DNA of 64,000 nucleotides from Ktedonobacter sp. SOSP1-85 (lineage in GTDB: Bacteria; Chloroflexota; Ktedonobacteria; Ktedonobacterales; Ktedonobacteraceae). A program made the position numbers and the translations under genes. Numbering within the stretch: position 1 is the stretch's first letter; each line of letters opens with the position of its first letter. The notes beneath the pieces were generated by a model. The model ran no database searches and was not told the origin of the DNA. It worked only from the letters and a program-made list of their open reading frames with translations. The stretch covers positions 3,635,501-3,699,500 of the forward strand of contig NZ_BNJI01000001.1 in the NCBI RefSeq assembly GCF_016587415.1, in the 5' to 3' direction. Of this stretch, positions 7,483-16,114 are shown piece by piece.

Positions 7483-8982
7483 TTAAAAGTAGAAATCTGC
7501 GAGGTGAGCGCTTTGTATTGCAGAGATGAGTATCCCTGAGCGTACGTATTCTGCATAGAGTGCGACTTGAATCGCCAGGAAGTCGCTGAAGTGGGCGTAG
7601 ACGCGCCTGAAAGGGTTAAGCCGCCAATCGCGCCGATGTGTATAGATAGGGGGATTATCACCCTCCGAGGTACGGAAGAAGGCGAAGCCCTGCTCAGCCT
7701 GGAAAAAGAAAACGAAGGCATCTTCAGATAAGACGGCGGAGCTGGCGTCTTTTGCCAGTAAATCATGGGCTGCTTGCTGAAAGTGAATAAATGAGGGGTA
7801 GAAGCAATCCAGGTGGCACATAAAGTCACCCGCGCCATGACCCATCCAAGCAAGGAACTCTGTGTAGACTGCTGGCAAACTGCGCTGGATCGCTTGCTCA
7901 AGCAGGGTTATTTCTTCTGGTGAACAGGGTACGGCTTTTATGCCTGCCTGCCGATCGAGCTCTTGTAATTGCATCTTTTCCCTGCCCAGGTAGGTTAGAC
8001 CCGCTTGCCTTTGTGATATTCCAGACAGGATAGGGAAGATAGTGTCTCCACATAATGGAAGGTGTTTTGCCAGGCGCCAGTTCTGAAACAAGATGGCTCT
8101 TATTGGTTGAGGGAGCTCTTGCTTGGCGATAAGCTGGCGGAATATTGCCTCCAGCTTATCGTCCTCCTCAGCTAGAGATGGCGAGGAGTGATATTCCTGT
8201 TCAAAGTACGTGAGCAATATATTTGTATCGCAGGAGAAGATACTGCCTGTTGCAGCGGTGAGACTTGTATCAGCAATTTGTATCTCAGGGATGCTCAGGG
8301 CTAGGCGCACTGTTGCAGAGATGTCCAAATGAAGTTGTTCGGCAACTGTATGTAGCTTTTGATATTCCTGGTGCGAGAGAATGATTTCGACAATTACTGG
8401 TTTGTCTTCCTCAATGAAGGTGTTACGTTTATTTTGTCGCTTGCACTCTTCTGTGAATGCCTGGACAGAGATGTGGAATCTGTCAGTAGCCAGGAGGCAC
8501 GTGCGCTGCTCGCGACTTGACTTCTCAAGGAGCATAACCAAGGTAAGTAAGGTGTGAGCCAGGTAGGTATTGTGCATATAGTCATACTCTTCAGGCGAGA
8601 ATTGAAGGGAGAAAGAGATGGTCTTATAAGGGTCGCGTGTGTGACATTGTGAGCAGTAACCGGAGGGGGCATCGTCGAATGGGTGATTGCAGTTGCGGCA
8701 ACCCTGGTCCCGGTCTTCGAGAAAGCTAATGTACAAAGTGCGCTCATTATCGTATATCGAAGAGCGTTGTTGATCCTCGTATCCATGTTGCTCAAGCCAG
8801 AGCACTTGCTCCATCGTCAAAGCTGTATGCTCGGGTTGCTCAAAGAGGATATAGTAGGAGGTCATGCGGAGGAAACGGCCCTGGGATTGACGCAGGGGGA
8901 AGGTATCGCGGAGTTCGGTGAGTATGGCTTTTGCCTCGGCCTCGCTTTTGCCGGAAGGTATGGTGATTTGTAAGTATGGCAT
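7483..8982 (-). CDS. zinc-ribbon protein with C-terminal SMI1/KNR4-like domain
   Basis: 499 residues from the preferred start MPYLQITIPSGK; GGAG lies 8 bases upstream, whereas an earlier in-frame ATG at 9003 has none. The N-terminal 90 residues are uncharacterised. A four-cysteine zinc ribbon follows (CRNCNHPFDD...YCSQC, about residues 100-125). The middle third is helical. The last 140 residues (EEITLLEQAIQRSLPAVYTEFLAWMGHGAG... DAFVFFFQAEQGFAFFRT) match the SMI1/KNR4 (SUKH) fold, which includes many bacterial toxin-immunity proteins and general interaction domains. No toxin gene is visible next to it. Domain assignment is by pattern only. Confidence 0.65.
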   Translation of the reverse strand: MPYLQITIPSGKSEAEAKAILTELRDTFPLRQSQGRFLRMTSYYILFEQPEHTALTMEQVLWLEQHGYEDQQRSSIYDNERTLYISFLEDRDQGCRNCNHPFDDAPSGYCSQCHTRDPYKTISFSLQFSPEEYDYMHNTYLAHTLLTLVMLLEKSSREQRTCLLATDRFHISVQAFTEECKRQNKRNTFIEEDKPVIVEIILSHQEYQKLHTVAEQLHLDISATVRLALSIPEIQIADTSLTAATGSIFSCDTNILLTYFEQEYHSSPSLAEEDDKLEAIFRQLIAKQELPQPIRAILFQNWRLAKHLPLCGDTIFPILSGISQRQAGLTYLGREKMQLQELDRQAGIKAVPCSPEEITLLEQAIQRSLPAVYTEFLAWMGHGAGDFMCHLDCFYPSFIHFQQAAHDLLAKDASSAVLSEDAFVFFFQAEQGFAFFRTSEGDNPPIYTHRRDWRLNPFRRVYAHFSDFLAIQVALYAEYVRSGILISAIQSAHLADFYF

Positions 8983-9003
8983 ACTTTTACTCCTGCAACA
9001 CAA

Positions 9004-9444
9004 GTTTGTTTAGTAGGAGGATCTTTTTGCATGGTTAAAAAGCGGAAGAGGTTTTCTCAGGTGCCTCTGGCTAGTACTACTAGCAGTCTACCTGCTATTT
9101 GACAGTGCAAGAAGGGGCCACGTATACTACAAATGCTGAAGTTTTGGCCGATCAAAATACCAGATGGGATATGCTAGCATGTTGAGGGCATAGAATCGAA
9201 CCCTCGCGTGTTCTATATAGAAGAGCAAGTTTCTGGGAACGTGTTTCGAGGAGATGGGCATGGAGGGGCGGTCATCATAGTAAGGATGCGCCCCGTATTT
9301 TTATGTGCTCTTCTCCCCGAGATATCTGGGGGTCTGTGTACGTGATGCACCAGAGAAAGTCCATGCAAGCATGGATCCTACAATGTTTCTGGTGTATCAG
9401 AAAGTCCCTCACAGGGATTTTGGGAAAGAGAGAAGGATCAGAGA
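9004..9444. other. intergenic leader region upstream of tatD
   Basis: 440 bases between divergent genes. Near 9344-9400 a segment can fold: a GATGCACCAGA-type arm pairs with TTTCTGGTGTATC and encloses a small CCATGC-AA-GCATGG hairpin. I looked for a T-box motif ahead of the ligase gene and saw none. The promoters of both genes presumably lie here. Confidence 0.4.
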
Positions 9445-10233
9445 GTGCTTACGGATAGCCATACGCATATTGATATGTCCCGCTTTCAGGAGGATCGTGA
9501 GGCGGTTATTCAGCGCGCCATCAAGGGCGGTGTGACACGCATGATCGATCCAGGCTGCGACCTGGCATCCAGCCGGGCGGCGCTCCAACTGGCGAAGGAG
9601 CATCCAGGTGTGGTCTTCGCGGGCGTGGGCGTGCATCCGCACGATGCTCAGAGCTATACGCCTGAGGTAGAGGCTGAGCTACGTGAGATGACCAGCGAGC
9701 CGGAAGTCGTTGCCATCGGCGAGTTCGGGCTGGACTATTTTCGTATGCTCACCCCGCGTGATATTCAGCGCGAGGTCTTCTGTGCCCACCTGGAGCTGGC
9801 CCGTCAGTATGACCTGCCCTGTATCATTCATGTGCGCGATTCACATGAGGATGTGGTAGAGCTGTTGCAGGCCCATGGTAAGGGGCTGCGCGGTGTCTTC
9901 CACTGTTTCTCTGGAACCGTTAAGCAAGCTGAGGAGTGCCTGACCAGCTTCCCCGGTTTTGTCCTCTCTTTCGCGGGTCCCCTCACCAAACAGGGAAATG
10001 AGCTGCCCGAAGTGGCGCGTATAGTTCCCCTGGACCGGGTGATGGTGGAGACGGACAGCCCTTATCTCATTCCCAAGCCAGAGAAAGGGAGGCGTAACGA
10101 GCCCCTCTTTGTCAGGCACACGGCACAGAAACTTGCTGATATTCGAGATATGACGCTTGAGGAAATTGCTCAAATCACCACACAGAACGCTATTCGCCTG
10201 TTCTCTCTAGGAGCTATAGATGAAGCTATTTAA
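9445..10233 (+). CDS. tatD: TatD family metal-dependent hydrolase (DNase)
   Basis: 262 residues, full family length. TatD proteins are cytoplasmic TIM-barrel hydrolases with 3'-5' exonuclease/DNase activity using two metal ions. The metal ligands are visible: DSHTHID at residues 4-10, GEFGLDYF near residue 92 (Glu), HVRDSHED near 132 (His), HCFSG near 155 (His) and ETDSPYL near 205 (Asp). The start is GTG, preceded by GAAGGATC. The last 14 bases overlap the ligase gene that follows, so the two are translationally coupled; TatD beside an aminoacyl-tRNA synthetase gene is common (usually metG). Confidence 0.9.
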   Translation: MLTDSHTHIDMSRFQEDREAVIQRAIKGGVTRMIDPGCDLASSRAALQLAKEHPGVVFAGVGVHPHDAQSYTPEVEAELREMTSEPEVVAIGEFGLDYFRMLTPRDIQREVFCAHLELARQYDLPCIIHVRDSHEDVVELLQAHGKGLRGVFHCFSGTVKQAEECLTSFPGFVLSFAGPLTKQGNELPEVARIVPLDRVMVETDSPYLIPKPEKGRRNEPLFVRHTAQKLADIRDMTLEEIAQITTQNAIRLFSLGAIDEAI

Positions 10234-11407
10234 TACGCTGACCCAATCCATTGACCCTTTTACCCCACTTAAGCAAGGCCAGGCCACTATCTATGTATGT
10301 GGCGTCACTCCATACGATACAACCCACCTGGGGCATGCCTTTACCTATGTATCCTTTGATACGCTCATTCGGTACCTGGAGGCGCAGGGGATCACCGTGC
10401 GCTACGTACAGAATGTGACCGATATTGATGACGATGTATTGCGCAAGGCCCGTGAGCTGAATATGGCCTGGGACGAACTGGGACGCCGCGAGACGGCCCG
10501 CTTCCTGGGCGACATGGACGCTCTAAACGTTCGTCGCCCCGATGTCTACGCACGCGCCACCGACGCGATTCCTGATGTCGTCGAGATCGTGCAGGACCTC
10601 GTTGAGAAGGGCCTGGCCTATGTGAGCGAGGGTTGCGTCTTCTATAGCGTGAAGCAGGACCCCGACTTTGGTACCCTTGGGCGCGCGATTGGCCTCAATG
10701 ACTACCAGTCGATGCTCAATGTCGCCAATGAGCGTGGTAATTTTCCCGAGGATAAGCGCAAGCATGATCCCCTGGACTTCGTGCTCTGGCAGGCCCAGGC
10801 ACCCGGCGAGCCCGCGTGGCCCAGCCCCTGGGGTCCGGGACGTCCCGGCTGGCACATAGAGTGTAGCGCCATGTCGATTCGCCACCTGGGTCAGCAGATC
10901 GACATCCATGGCGGCGGCGCCGACCTGGCCTTCCCCCATCACGCCTGTGAGATTGCGCAATCCGAGCACTATACCGGCAAGAAGCCCTTCAGCCAGTTCT
11001 GGATGCATACCGGGATGGTGTACCAGGATGGCGAGAAGATGAGCAAGTCGCTGGGTAACCTGACGCTGGTCAGCAACCTGCTCAAGACTTATTCACCAGA
11101 TGTGATCCGCGTGACGCTTCAGAGCCATCACTATCGTCAGCCCTGGGAATGCACACCCGAGGATCTGAGTAAGGCGCAAGAGACGATTGAGCTCTTCAAG
11201 CAGGTGCGTCGCCTTGTGGGTGAGGAGAGCCATGGCGAGGACGCACAGGTTCGCGCCCTCTTCCAGCAGGCCATGGAGAACGACCTGGATACGCCTACAG
11301 CCGTCTCGGGACTGCGCGAGGCTGCCCAGACCGTCATCGCCAACCGTGACCTCAACGCTGGCGCGGAGGTCATCCGCCAGGCCCGCGTCCTGGGCCTATG
11401 CATCTAA
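10220..11407 (+). CDS. cysteinyl-tRNA synthetase / MshC-like cysteine ligase
   Basis: 395 residues of the class I CysRS fold. Zinc ligands are visible: Cys in YVCGVT, Cys in HIECSAM, and His and Glu in HHACEIAQSE. The HIGH motif reads HLGH and the KMSKS motif is intact (GEKMSKSLGN). It activates cysteine with ATP. It is about 65 residues shorter than typical CysRS and lacks the C-terminal anticodon-binding extension. It matches MshC, the mycothiol-pathway ligase, in length and in motifs: PYDTTHLGHAFTY, YVQNVTDIDD, LGRRETARF and LDTPTAVSGL. It could be a short CysRS used for translation or a true amino-sugar ligase; sequence alone does not decide. It overlaps tatD by 14 bases. Confidence 0.85.
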   Translation: MKLFNTLTQSIDPFTPLKQGQATIYVCGVTPYDTTHLGHAFTYVSFDTLIRYLEAQGITVRYVQNVTDIDDDVLRKARELNMAWDELGRRETARFLGDMDALNVRRPDVYARATDAIPDVVEIVQDLVEKGLAYVSEGCVFYSVKQDPDFGTLGRAIGLNDYQSMLNVANERGNFPEDKRKHDPLDFVLWQAQAPGEPAWPSPWGPGRPGWHIECSAMSIRHLGQQIDIHGGGADLAFPHHACEIAQSEHYTGKKPFSQFWMHTGMVYQDGEKMSKSLGNLTLVSNLLKTYSPDVIRVTLQSHHYRQPWECTPEDLSKAQETIELFKQVRRLVGEESHGEDAQVRALFQQAMENDLDTPTAVSGLREAAQTVIANRDLNAGAEVIRQARVLGLCI

Positions 11408-11408
11408 C

Positions 11409-11472
11409 ATAGAAGAGAACGAAGAAGAGGAGGCTCGCGCGCGCAAGCCTCCTCTTCTTCGTTCTCTTCTAT
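11409..11472. terminator. 27-bp perfect stem terminator
   Basis: 11409-11435 is the exact reverse complement of 11446-11472, around a 10-base GC loop. It starts one base after the ligase stop codon. There is no T-tract, so it may also act as an mRNA 3'-end barrier. Confidence 0.8.
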
Positions 11473-11602
11473 ATGCCTATTAATGGAATTATGGCCTCAA
11501 AGTCATAGGTATAATACATTTCGTGCTCATTATATTTTCATGTGTACGTATACTGAGTTAAAGAAACAACATATGTTGTAGGGTGGAAAGGACAATTTGT
11601 TG

Positions 11603-12019
11603 ATGAAAAAGTGGTTTGTTTCTTTGTCTTTTGTGCTGGCTAGCGTGGCGCTGGTGGCTGCACTTGCCGTTGCTGTAGTTGGTTCGCCGCTCAGTGCTTC
11701 AGCCTACTCAAATAACTATTCGTATAGTTTTACCAATCACGCAAAGATCGCGAATAGCTATGCGATGGACACTGGTGATGCGAAGTGGACGCTTACCTCC
11801 CGCTCATGTCGCCAGGGGTATACCATGACGGTTGCTGTGAGGCGGATGGCCCTGCTGGGGCTTGATCCCGAGGTGCAGAGATTGGTGGTTCCCGAGTGTG
11901 GAGGTACCTTCGAGACCCATAATACGCCTGGCAAGTACTACCTTGTGTTGACCAAGCCCTATGATGGCTTCCTTGTACAGGGGGCAGGCGTGGTACGCAG
12001 CCTGAAGAATCAGCGCTAA
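11603..12019 (+). CDS. small secreted protein
   Basis: 138 residues from the ATG at 11603; an upstream TTG at 11597 is a possible alternative start. A signal peptide of about 36 residues (MKKWFVSLSFVLASVALV... ending near SASAYS) is followed by a small, Tyr- and Asn-rich exported domain with two cysteines (CRQGYT and PECGG) that could pair. I recognise no family. GGAAAGGACAA lies just upstream. It is monocistronic, convergent with the AICAR transformylase gene and separated from it by a palindromic terminator. Confidence 0.7.
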   Translation: MKKWFVSLSFVLASVALVAALAVAVVGSPLSASAYSNNYSYSFTNHAKIANSYAMDTGDAKWTLTSRSCRQGYTMTVAVRRMALLGLDPEVQRLVVPECGGTFETHNTPGKYYLVLTKPYDGFLVQGAGVVRSLKNQR

Positions 12020-12040
12020 GGAAATAGGTAGAATAGATAA

Positions 12041-12091
12041 GTGGTGTGATAGACCCTGACAGCCTGCGGTTGTCAGGGTCTATCACACCAC
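12041..12091. terminator. 21-bp perfect stem bidirectional terminator
   Basis: GTGGTGTGATAGACCCTGAC... at 12041-12061 pairs exactly with 12071-12091 around a 9-base loop. It separates convergent genes ending at 12019 and 12101. Confidence 0.85.
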
Positions 12092-12100
12092 CTCTCTATA

Positions 12101-13276
12101 TTAGTGGTGGAAGAGGCGGATGCCTGCCATAGCCATGGCGATATCGTATGCGTCGCAGGCCTGGATGACATCCTCGTCGCGCATGGACGCGCCGGGCTGG
12201 ACGACGTAGGAGACGCCGTAGCGGGCCGCGCAATCGATGCTATCGCGGAAGGGGATATAGCCATCGGAACCCAGGGTGACACCCTTTAGACCTGAAAGCC
12301 ACTCCTCCTTCTCCTGTGCGGTCAGGCGGGGCGGGACCACATCGAAGAGCTGCTCCCACTCCTTCTCCTCGATGGCGGTCAGGTCGTCGCGCAGATAGGT
12401 GTCGACGGCGTTGACCTTTTCCTGGCGCTTGACGCCGGCCTTGAAGGGCAGCGAGAGAGCTGCGGGATGCAGGCGCAGGTACCAGTTCTCGGCCTTGGCA
12501 GCCGCGGCACGTGTACACATAATGCGCGACTGCCCACCCGCGCCAATACCAATGGCCTGGCCATCGTAGGCGAAGCAGATGGAGTTAGACTGGGTGTACT
12601 TGAGGGTGATCAGGGAGAGGACCATGTCGCGCTGTGCGGCCTCGGAGAGGTTCTTATTGCGCGTGGGCATATCCTTGAGCATCTCGAAGGTGGGAACGAC
12701 GTTGTTGCGCTTCTGTTCAAAGGTTACGCCAAAGACCTCGCGTGTCTCCATCTCCCCTGGCTCATAGCTGGGATCAATCTGCAAAACGATATACGAGCCT
12801 TTACGCTTCTTACGCAGGATCTCCAGGGCTTCTGGCTCGAAGCCGGGCGCGATCACGCCATCGGAGACCTCGCGACTGATGAGCTTCGCTGTTGAGACAT
12901 CGACGATATCGCTGAGCGCGGCGAAGTCACCATAGGAGGCCTGGCGGTCCGCTCCACGAGCGCGGGCGTAGGCTGTCGCGAGCGGCGAGAGCTCCAGGTC
13001 CTCGACGGCGTAGGCCTGTTTCAGGCGGTCGTCCAGGGGGACGCCAACGGCGGCACCGGCGGGGCTGACATGCTTAAAGGAGGTCGCGGCAGGTAGGTTG
13101 AGGCTGCTGCGAAGCTCGCGTACTAACTGCCAGGAGTTGAGTGCGTCGAGCAGGTTGATATATCCAGGTGCGCCGCTGAGCACCTGAAAGGGTAGCGCTC
13201 CCTGCTTGCTATAGACACGAGCTGGCTTCTGGTGTGGGTTACAGCCATAGCGCAGCGTAAGTTCTGTATTCTCCAT
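12101..13276 (-). CDS. purH: stand-alone AICAR transformylase (ATIC C-domain type)
   Basis: 391 residues from MENTELTLRYGC; AGAGGAACC lies upstream, and the longer frame only reads through a repeat. It transfers a formyl group from 10-formyl-THF to AICAR, the ninth step of purine synthesis. Only the transformylase half of PurH is present; the IMP cyclohydrolase domain is absent. The catalytic Lys-His is in SFKHVSPAGAAVG, where most bacterial bifunctional PurH proteins read KHANPCG; this form is the one seen in animal ATIC. YTQSNSICF, QSRIMCTR and the terminal RLFHH are also ATIC-like. The usual symbol purH is imprecise; stand-alone forms are also called purV. A separate PurH starts at 63314. 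Confidence 0.92.
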   Translation of the reverse strand: MENTELTLRYGCNPHQKPARVYSKQGALPFQVLSGAPGYINLLDALNSWQLVRELRSSLNLPAATSFKHVSPAGAAVGVPLDDRLKQAYAVEDLELSPLATAYARARGADRQASYGDFAALSDIVDVSTAKLISREVSDGVIAPGFEPEALEILRKKRKGSYIVLQIDPSYEPGEMETREVFGVTFEQKRNNVVPTFEMLKDMPTRNKNLSEAAQRDMVLSLITLKYTQSNSICFAYDGQAIGIGAGGQSRIMCTRAAAAKAENWYLRLHPAALSLPFKAGVKRQEKVNAVDTYLRDDLTAIEEKEWEQLFDVVPPRLTAQEKEEWLSGLKGVTLGSDGYIPFRDSIDCAARYGVSYVVQPGASMRDEDVIQACDAYDIAMAMAGIRLFHH

Positions 13277-13313
13277 GAGAAAAGGTTCCTCTTCACAAAA
13301 AAATAGTAGTCTA

Positions 13314-13375
13314 CTTCTCCGAAAACCTGAGCGCGAAGCGCTAGTCACGAGAGTGACGTTGGATTTCGGAATAAG
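13314..13375 (-). repeat. three-way-junction element, copy 2
   Basis: 62-base element in the 5' leader of the AICAR transformylase gene. Read on the minus strand, an outer stem (ends CTTATTCCGAAA / TTTTCGGAGAAG) encloses two hairpins: GTCAC-TCTC-GTGAC and AGCGC-TTC-GCGCT. It is nearly identical to copy 3 (57887-57948) and has the same orientation relative to its downstream gene. Confidence 0.75.
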
Positions 13376-13560
13376 AATAGTATCCCCCAGAGAGGGAAAC
13401 ACTACTGGGTAGTGGGGGAGTCTCTATTTATCTTACGCTACGGGATAGCAGGAGGGCAAACCTGGGTAAGATTTATCCGCGAAAAGGGGGTGGTGTGACG
13501 TTGTTTTTTGTGCGTATTTCATTGTGCTTTCGCCTGGTAGTGCCTAGCATTGGGGGGAGA

Positions 13561-16074
13561 ATGTATACCTTAGAAGACGATCATGATACGTCGTCACGTT
13601 TGCAGCAACAAGCGATTCAGCGGGAACTGAAGGCCGCGAAGGATGCGTCCGCGACGACCGGGGATGATCCTGAGCGTGAGGGGCACAATATGAGTGAGGG
13701 ACACGATGCCCCGACCCTGGTGAATGCCCCCACGGGACCCCTGATGGGAACCGCCACATCCACCTCAGTACGCGAACAGTTAAGTGATTCTTTGCGCCAG
13801 TTAGTGCCACAGGGGAATCGTCGCCTGGCGATTATGGCGCTCTCAATCGCCTGCTTTGCCGTCTTTGTTACGGCCCTGGATGAAACGGTCGTGGTGACGG
13901 CGCTTCCACAGGTGATTACGGACCTCAAGTTATCCCTGACACAACTGGATCATGCCTCCTGGATCGTGAGTGCTTATCTGCTTGGGTTTGTCGTGGCTAT
14001 GCCCCTGATGGGGCGTGTCTCAGACATCTATGGACGCAGACGCATCTTCCAGATCTGTTTAGCCATTTTCGGTATCGGCTCGTTTCTCTGCGCCATCGCG
14101 CCCATGTTGGGGCAGCGTTTTCCCCTGAGCTTCTTGCAACCTTTGGGCATCAATACTTCGTCACCTGGACTCATCTGGCTAATCTCGGCTCGTTTCTTTC
14201 AGGCCATTGGTGGTGGCGCGCTGGTCCCGGTGGCTATGGCTATCGCGGGCGATTTCTATACACAGAAGCGCCTGGGCATTGCCCTGGGCATTATCGGCGC
14301 GGTCACCGAGATAGGTGGTGCATTGGGTCCGCTTTATGGCGCGCTAGTGGTCGAGCATCTTGGCTGGCAGGCCATCTTTTATCTGAATATCCCCATTGTG
14401 GGAATCCTGATGGCCGGGACCTGGTTCTGTATTCCTCGAGGAGAGCACCAGCGCGAGGGTGTTGACTGGTTGGGAAGCATCCTGCTCGGACTGGCCCTGA
14501 CCTGTCTGAGCTTGGGACTGGCTCAGCAGGGTGCGGAGATGGGAACGGCACATGTCAGCACCAGTGCGGCCCCGCAGAATAATCCCGTTATCCTGGCCCT
14601 GGCGGTACTCTTCTTCATCGCTTTTGTGCTGGTCGAGCGCAAGGTGCGCTGGCCGGTGGTCGAACTCTCGCTCTTCAAACGCATCACCTTCAGTGCGTCT
14701 ACCCTGGTCAGCCTGCTGGTCGGAGCAGCGTTGATCATAGCCATGGCCGATATTCCCATCTATGTAGATACGGTTATGCAATTAACGGTCATGGATAGCG
14801 GCTTGGCCCTGTTACGTATGACCGCGTTGATTCCCGTGGGGGCGTTGCTGGGTGGGTGGCTGTGTAACTATATTACCTGTCGCTGGACGGCAGTGCTGGG
14901 CCTGCTGTTTACCGCGGGCGGCTTCTACCTGATGAGCCGCTGGCCCATCAATGTTAGCTGGACACAGATTACCACAAGTACGGTCGTGGCGGGCCTGGGC
15001 TTTGGCCTGGTCATCTCACCCATTGGTACCAGCGCCCTGAATGCGGTAAAAAGTAGGCAGGCAGGCATGAGTTCGGCGGTCATCACGGCGCTGCGTATGG
15101 TTGGTATGATCCTGGGATTGGCGATCCTGACCTCGTGGGCGCTAGCCGACTTCAATAGTCGTATCAAAGGCTATGCCTCGATCTCGATGAAGGCGACGGC
15201 GGGCGATTATATCATCTGGGTGCAAAACTATGCGGTCCACGTGGTACGCTCGGCACACACGGTCTATACCTCGGTCTTCTTCGCTACGATGTGGCTCTGT
15301 CTGCTGGCGATCATTCCCGCCGTTTTCCTCTGGGGGAGCCAGGTGCCGGTGGCGGAGCGCGAACTGGGCTTGAGCGCGCCCCCCATTCCGGGCAAGAGCA
15401 TCTTCGCGCAGCCGCGCCAGGTGCTCGCCGTGGGAAGCATCCTCCTGGTGCTGCTGCTGACTGGGAGTGGCATTCTGGTGACCCTTCTTGTGGATGGACC
15501 AATGCTGCGGCAGCAGAGTGCCAAACCGTTGTTGCGTTCATTGACCTTGCAGGTTGGATTGGATCAGCAGGCGGTGACCTCGCTGCTAACCTCGCAATTG
15601 AAGATCAAGAGCGACACTATCAGCAATATCAGCGTCGCGCCGCTGCCTAACGATGGCTTGCGTCTGAGCCTGCGGTTGAATATCAATACCGATGGGATCA
15701 AGCGCAGCATGACGGTCGCGATGGAGGGCCAGCTTGGCCTGGACCAGAAGCAGAACATTCATTTGAAGGTTACCCATCTCAGCCGTGACGGACTGGATGC
15801 CGGATCCCAGGCTACAGCCGCCATGCAGGATCCGGTGAACGAGATGTTTACCAACTCGATCATGCCCGCGCTACACGCCCAACTCAAGAGCGTACAGATA
15901 CGCGCGGTGCATACCACAACTACCCTGAACTGTAGCAAAGGTACAATGATGCTCGTGATCCAGTTGGAGACGCCCGCTGTGGCCGACCTGCCGCATATCG
16001 CTACGCCCGCTCCCTACTGCTTCACCGGGCCAATCGATATCAACAAGCTTTCACCTACCCTGACCATCCCATAG
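13561..16074 (+). CDS. MFS transporter (DHA2/EmrB-like) with C-terminal extracytoplasmic domain
   Basis: 837 residues from the ATG preceded by GGGGGAGA. An 80-residue hydrophilic N-terminus is followed by about 14 membrane helices. DHA2-family signatures are present: LDETVVVTALPQ in helix 1 and GRVSDIYGRRRIF (motif A). It is expected to be a proton-driven exporter. After a further membrane helix near residue 640 (LAVGSILLVLLLTGSGI) come about 190 residues of beta-rich sequence with no helix, likely outside the membrane. That extension is unusual; typical DHA2 exporters end at 480-530 residues. The next gene encodes a membrane-anchored protein and follows after 40 bases, so the two may work together, perhaps in export of a lipid or drug. 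Substrate unknown. Confidence 0.85.
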   Translation: MYTLEDDHDTSSRLQQQAIQRELKAAKDASATTGDDPEREGHNMSEGHDAPTLVNAPTGPLMGTATSTSVREQLSDSLRQLVPQGNRRLAIMALSIACFAVFVTALDETVVVTALPQVITDLKLSLTQLDHASWIVSAYLLGFVVAMPLMGRVSDIYGRRRIFQICLAIFGIGSFLCAIAPMLGQRFPLSFLQPLGINTSSPGLIWLISARFFQAIGGGALVPVAMAIAGDFYTQKRLGIALGIIGAVTEIGGALGPLYGALVVEHLGWQAIFYLNIPIVGILMAGTWFCIPRGEHQREGVDWLGSILLGLALTCLSLGLAQQGAEMGTAHVSTSAAPQNNPVILALAVLFFIAFVLVERKVRWPVVELSLFKRITFSASTLVSLLVGAALIIAMADIPIYVDTVMQLTVMDSGLALLRMTALIPVGALLGGWLCNYITCRWTAVLGLLFTAGGFYLMSRWPINVSWTQITTSTVVAGLGFGLVISPIGTSALNAVKSRQAGMSSAVITALRMVGMILGLAILTSWALADFNSRIKGYASISMKATAGDYIIWVQNYAVHVVRSAHTVYTSVFFATMWLCLLAIIPAVFLWGSQVPVAERELGLSAPPIPGKSIFAQPRQVLAVGSILLVLLLTGSGILVTLLVDGPMLRQQSAKPLLRSLTLQVGLDQQAVTSLLTSQLKIKSDTISNISVAPLPNDGLRLSLRLNINTDGIKRSMTVAMEGQLGLDQKQNIHLKVTHLSRDGLDAGSQATAAMQDPVNEMFTNSIMPALHAQLKSVQIRAVHTTTTLNCSKGTMMLVIQLETPAVADLPHIATPAPYCFTGPIDINKLSPTLTIP

Positions 16075-16105
16075 TAGCCGCGTACGCCAGTAGCGGGCCA
16101 GGAGA
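16073..16105 (+). repeat. short interspersed repeat, copy A
   Basis: 26 bases (start AGTAGCCGCGTACGCC) are identical to 28551-28576 and are followed in both places by CAGGAGA, which serves as the ribosome binding site of the next gene. CCGC and GCGG inside it could pair. Confidence 0.6.
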
Positions 16106-16114
16106 GAAGGTTGC

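Noticed and set aside
9180..9220. GGTTCGATTC-like T-loop sequence on the minus strand suggesting a tRNA
   Set aside because: The flanking arms do not pair as a T-stem and no acceptor or anticodon arm is found.
9004..9444. possible T-box leader for the CysRS-like gene
   Set aside because: No T-box consensus (TGGNACCGCG) is present; only small hairpins are seen.
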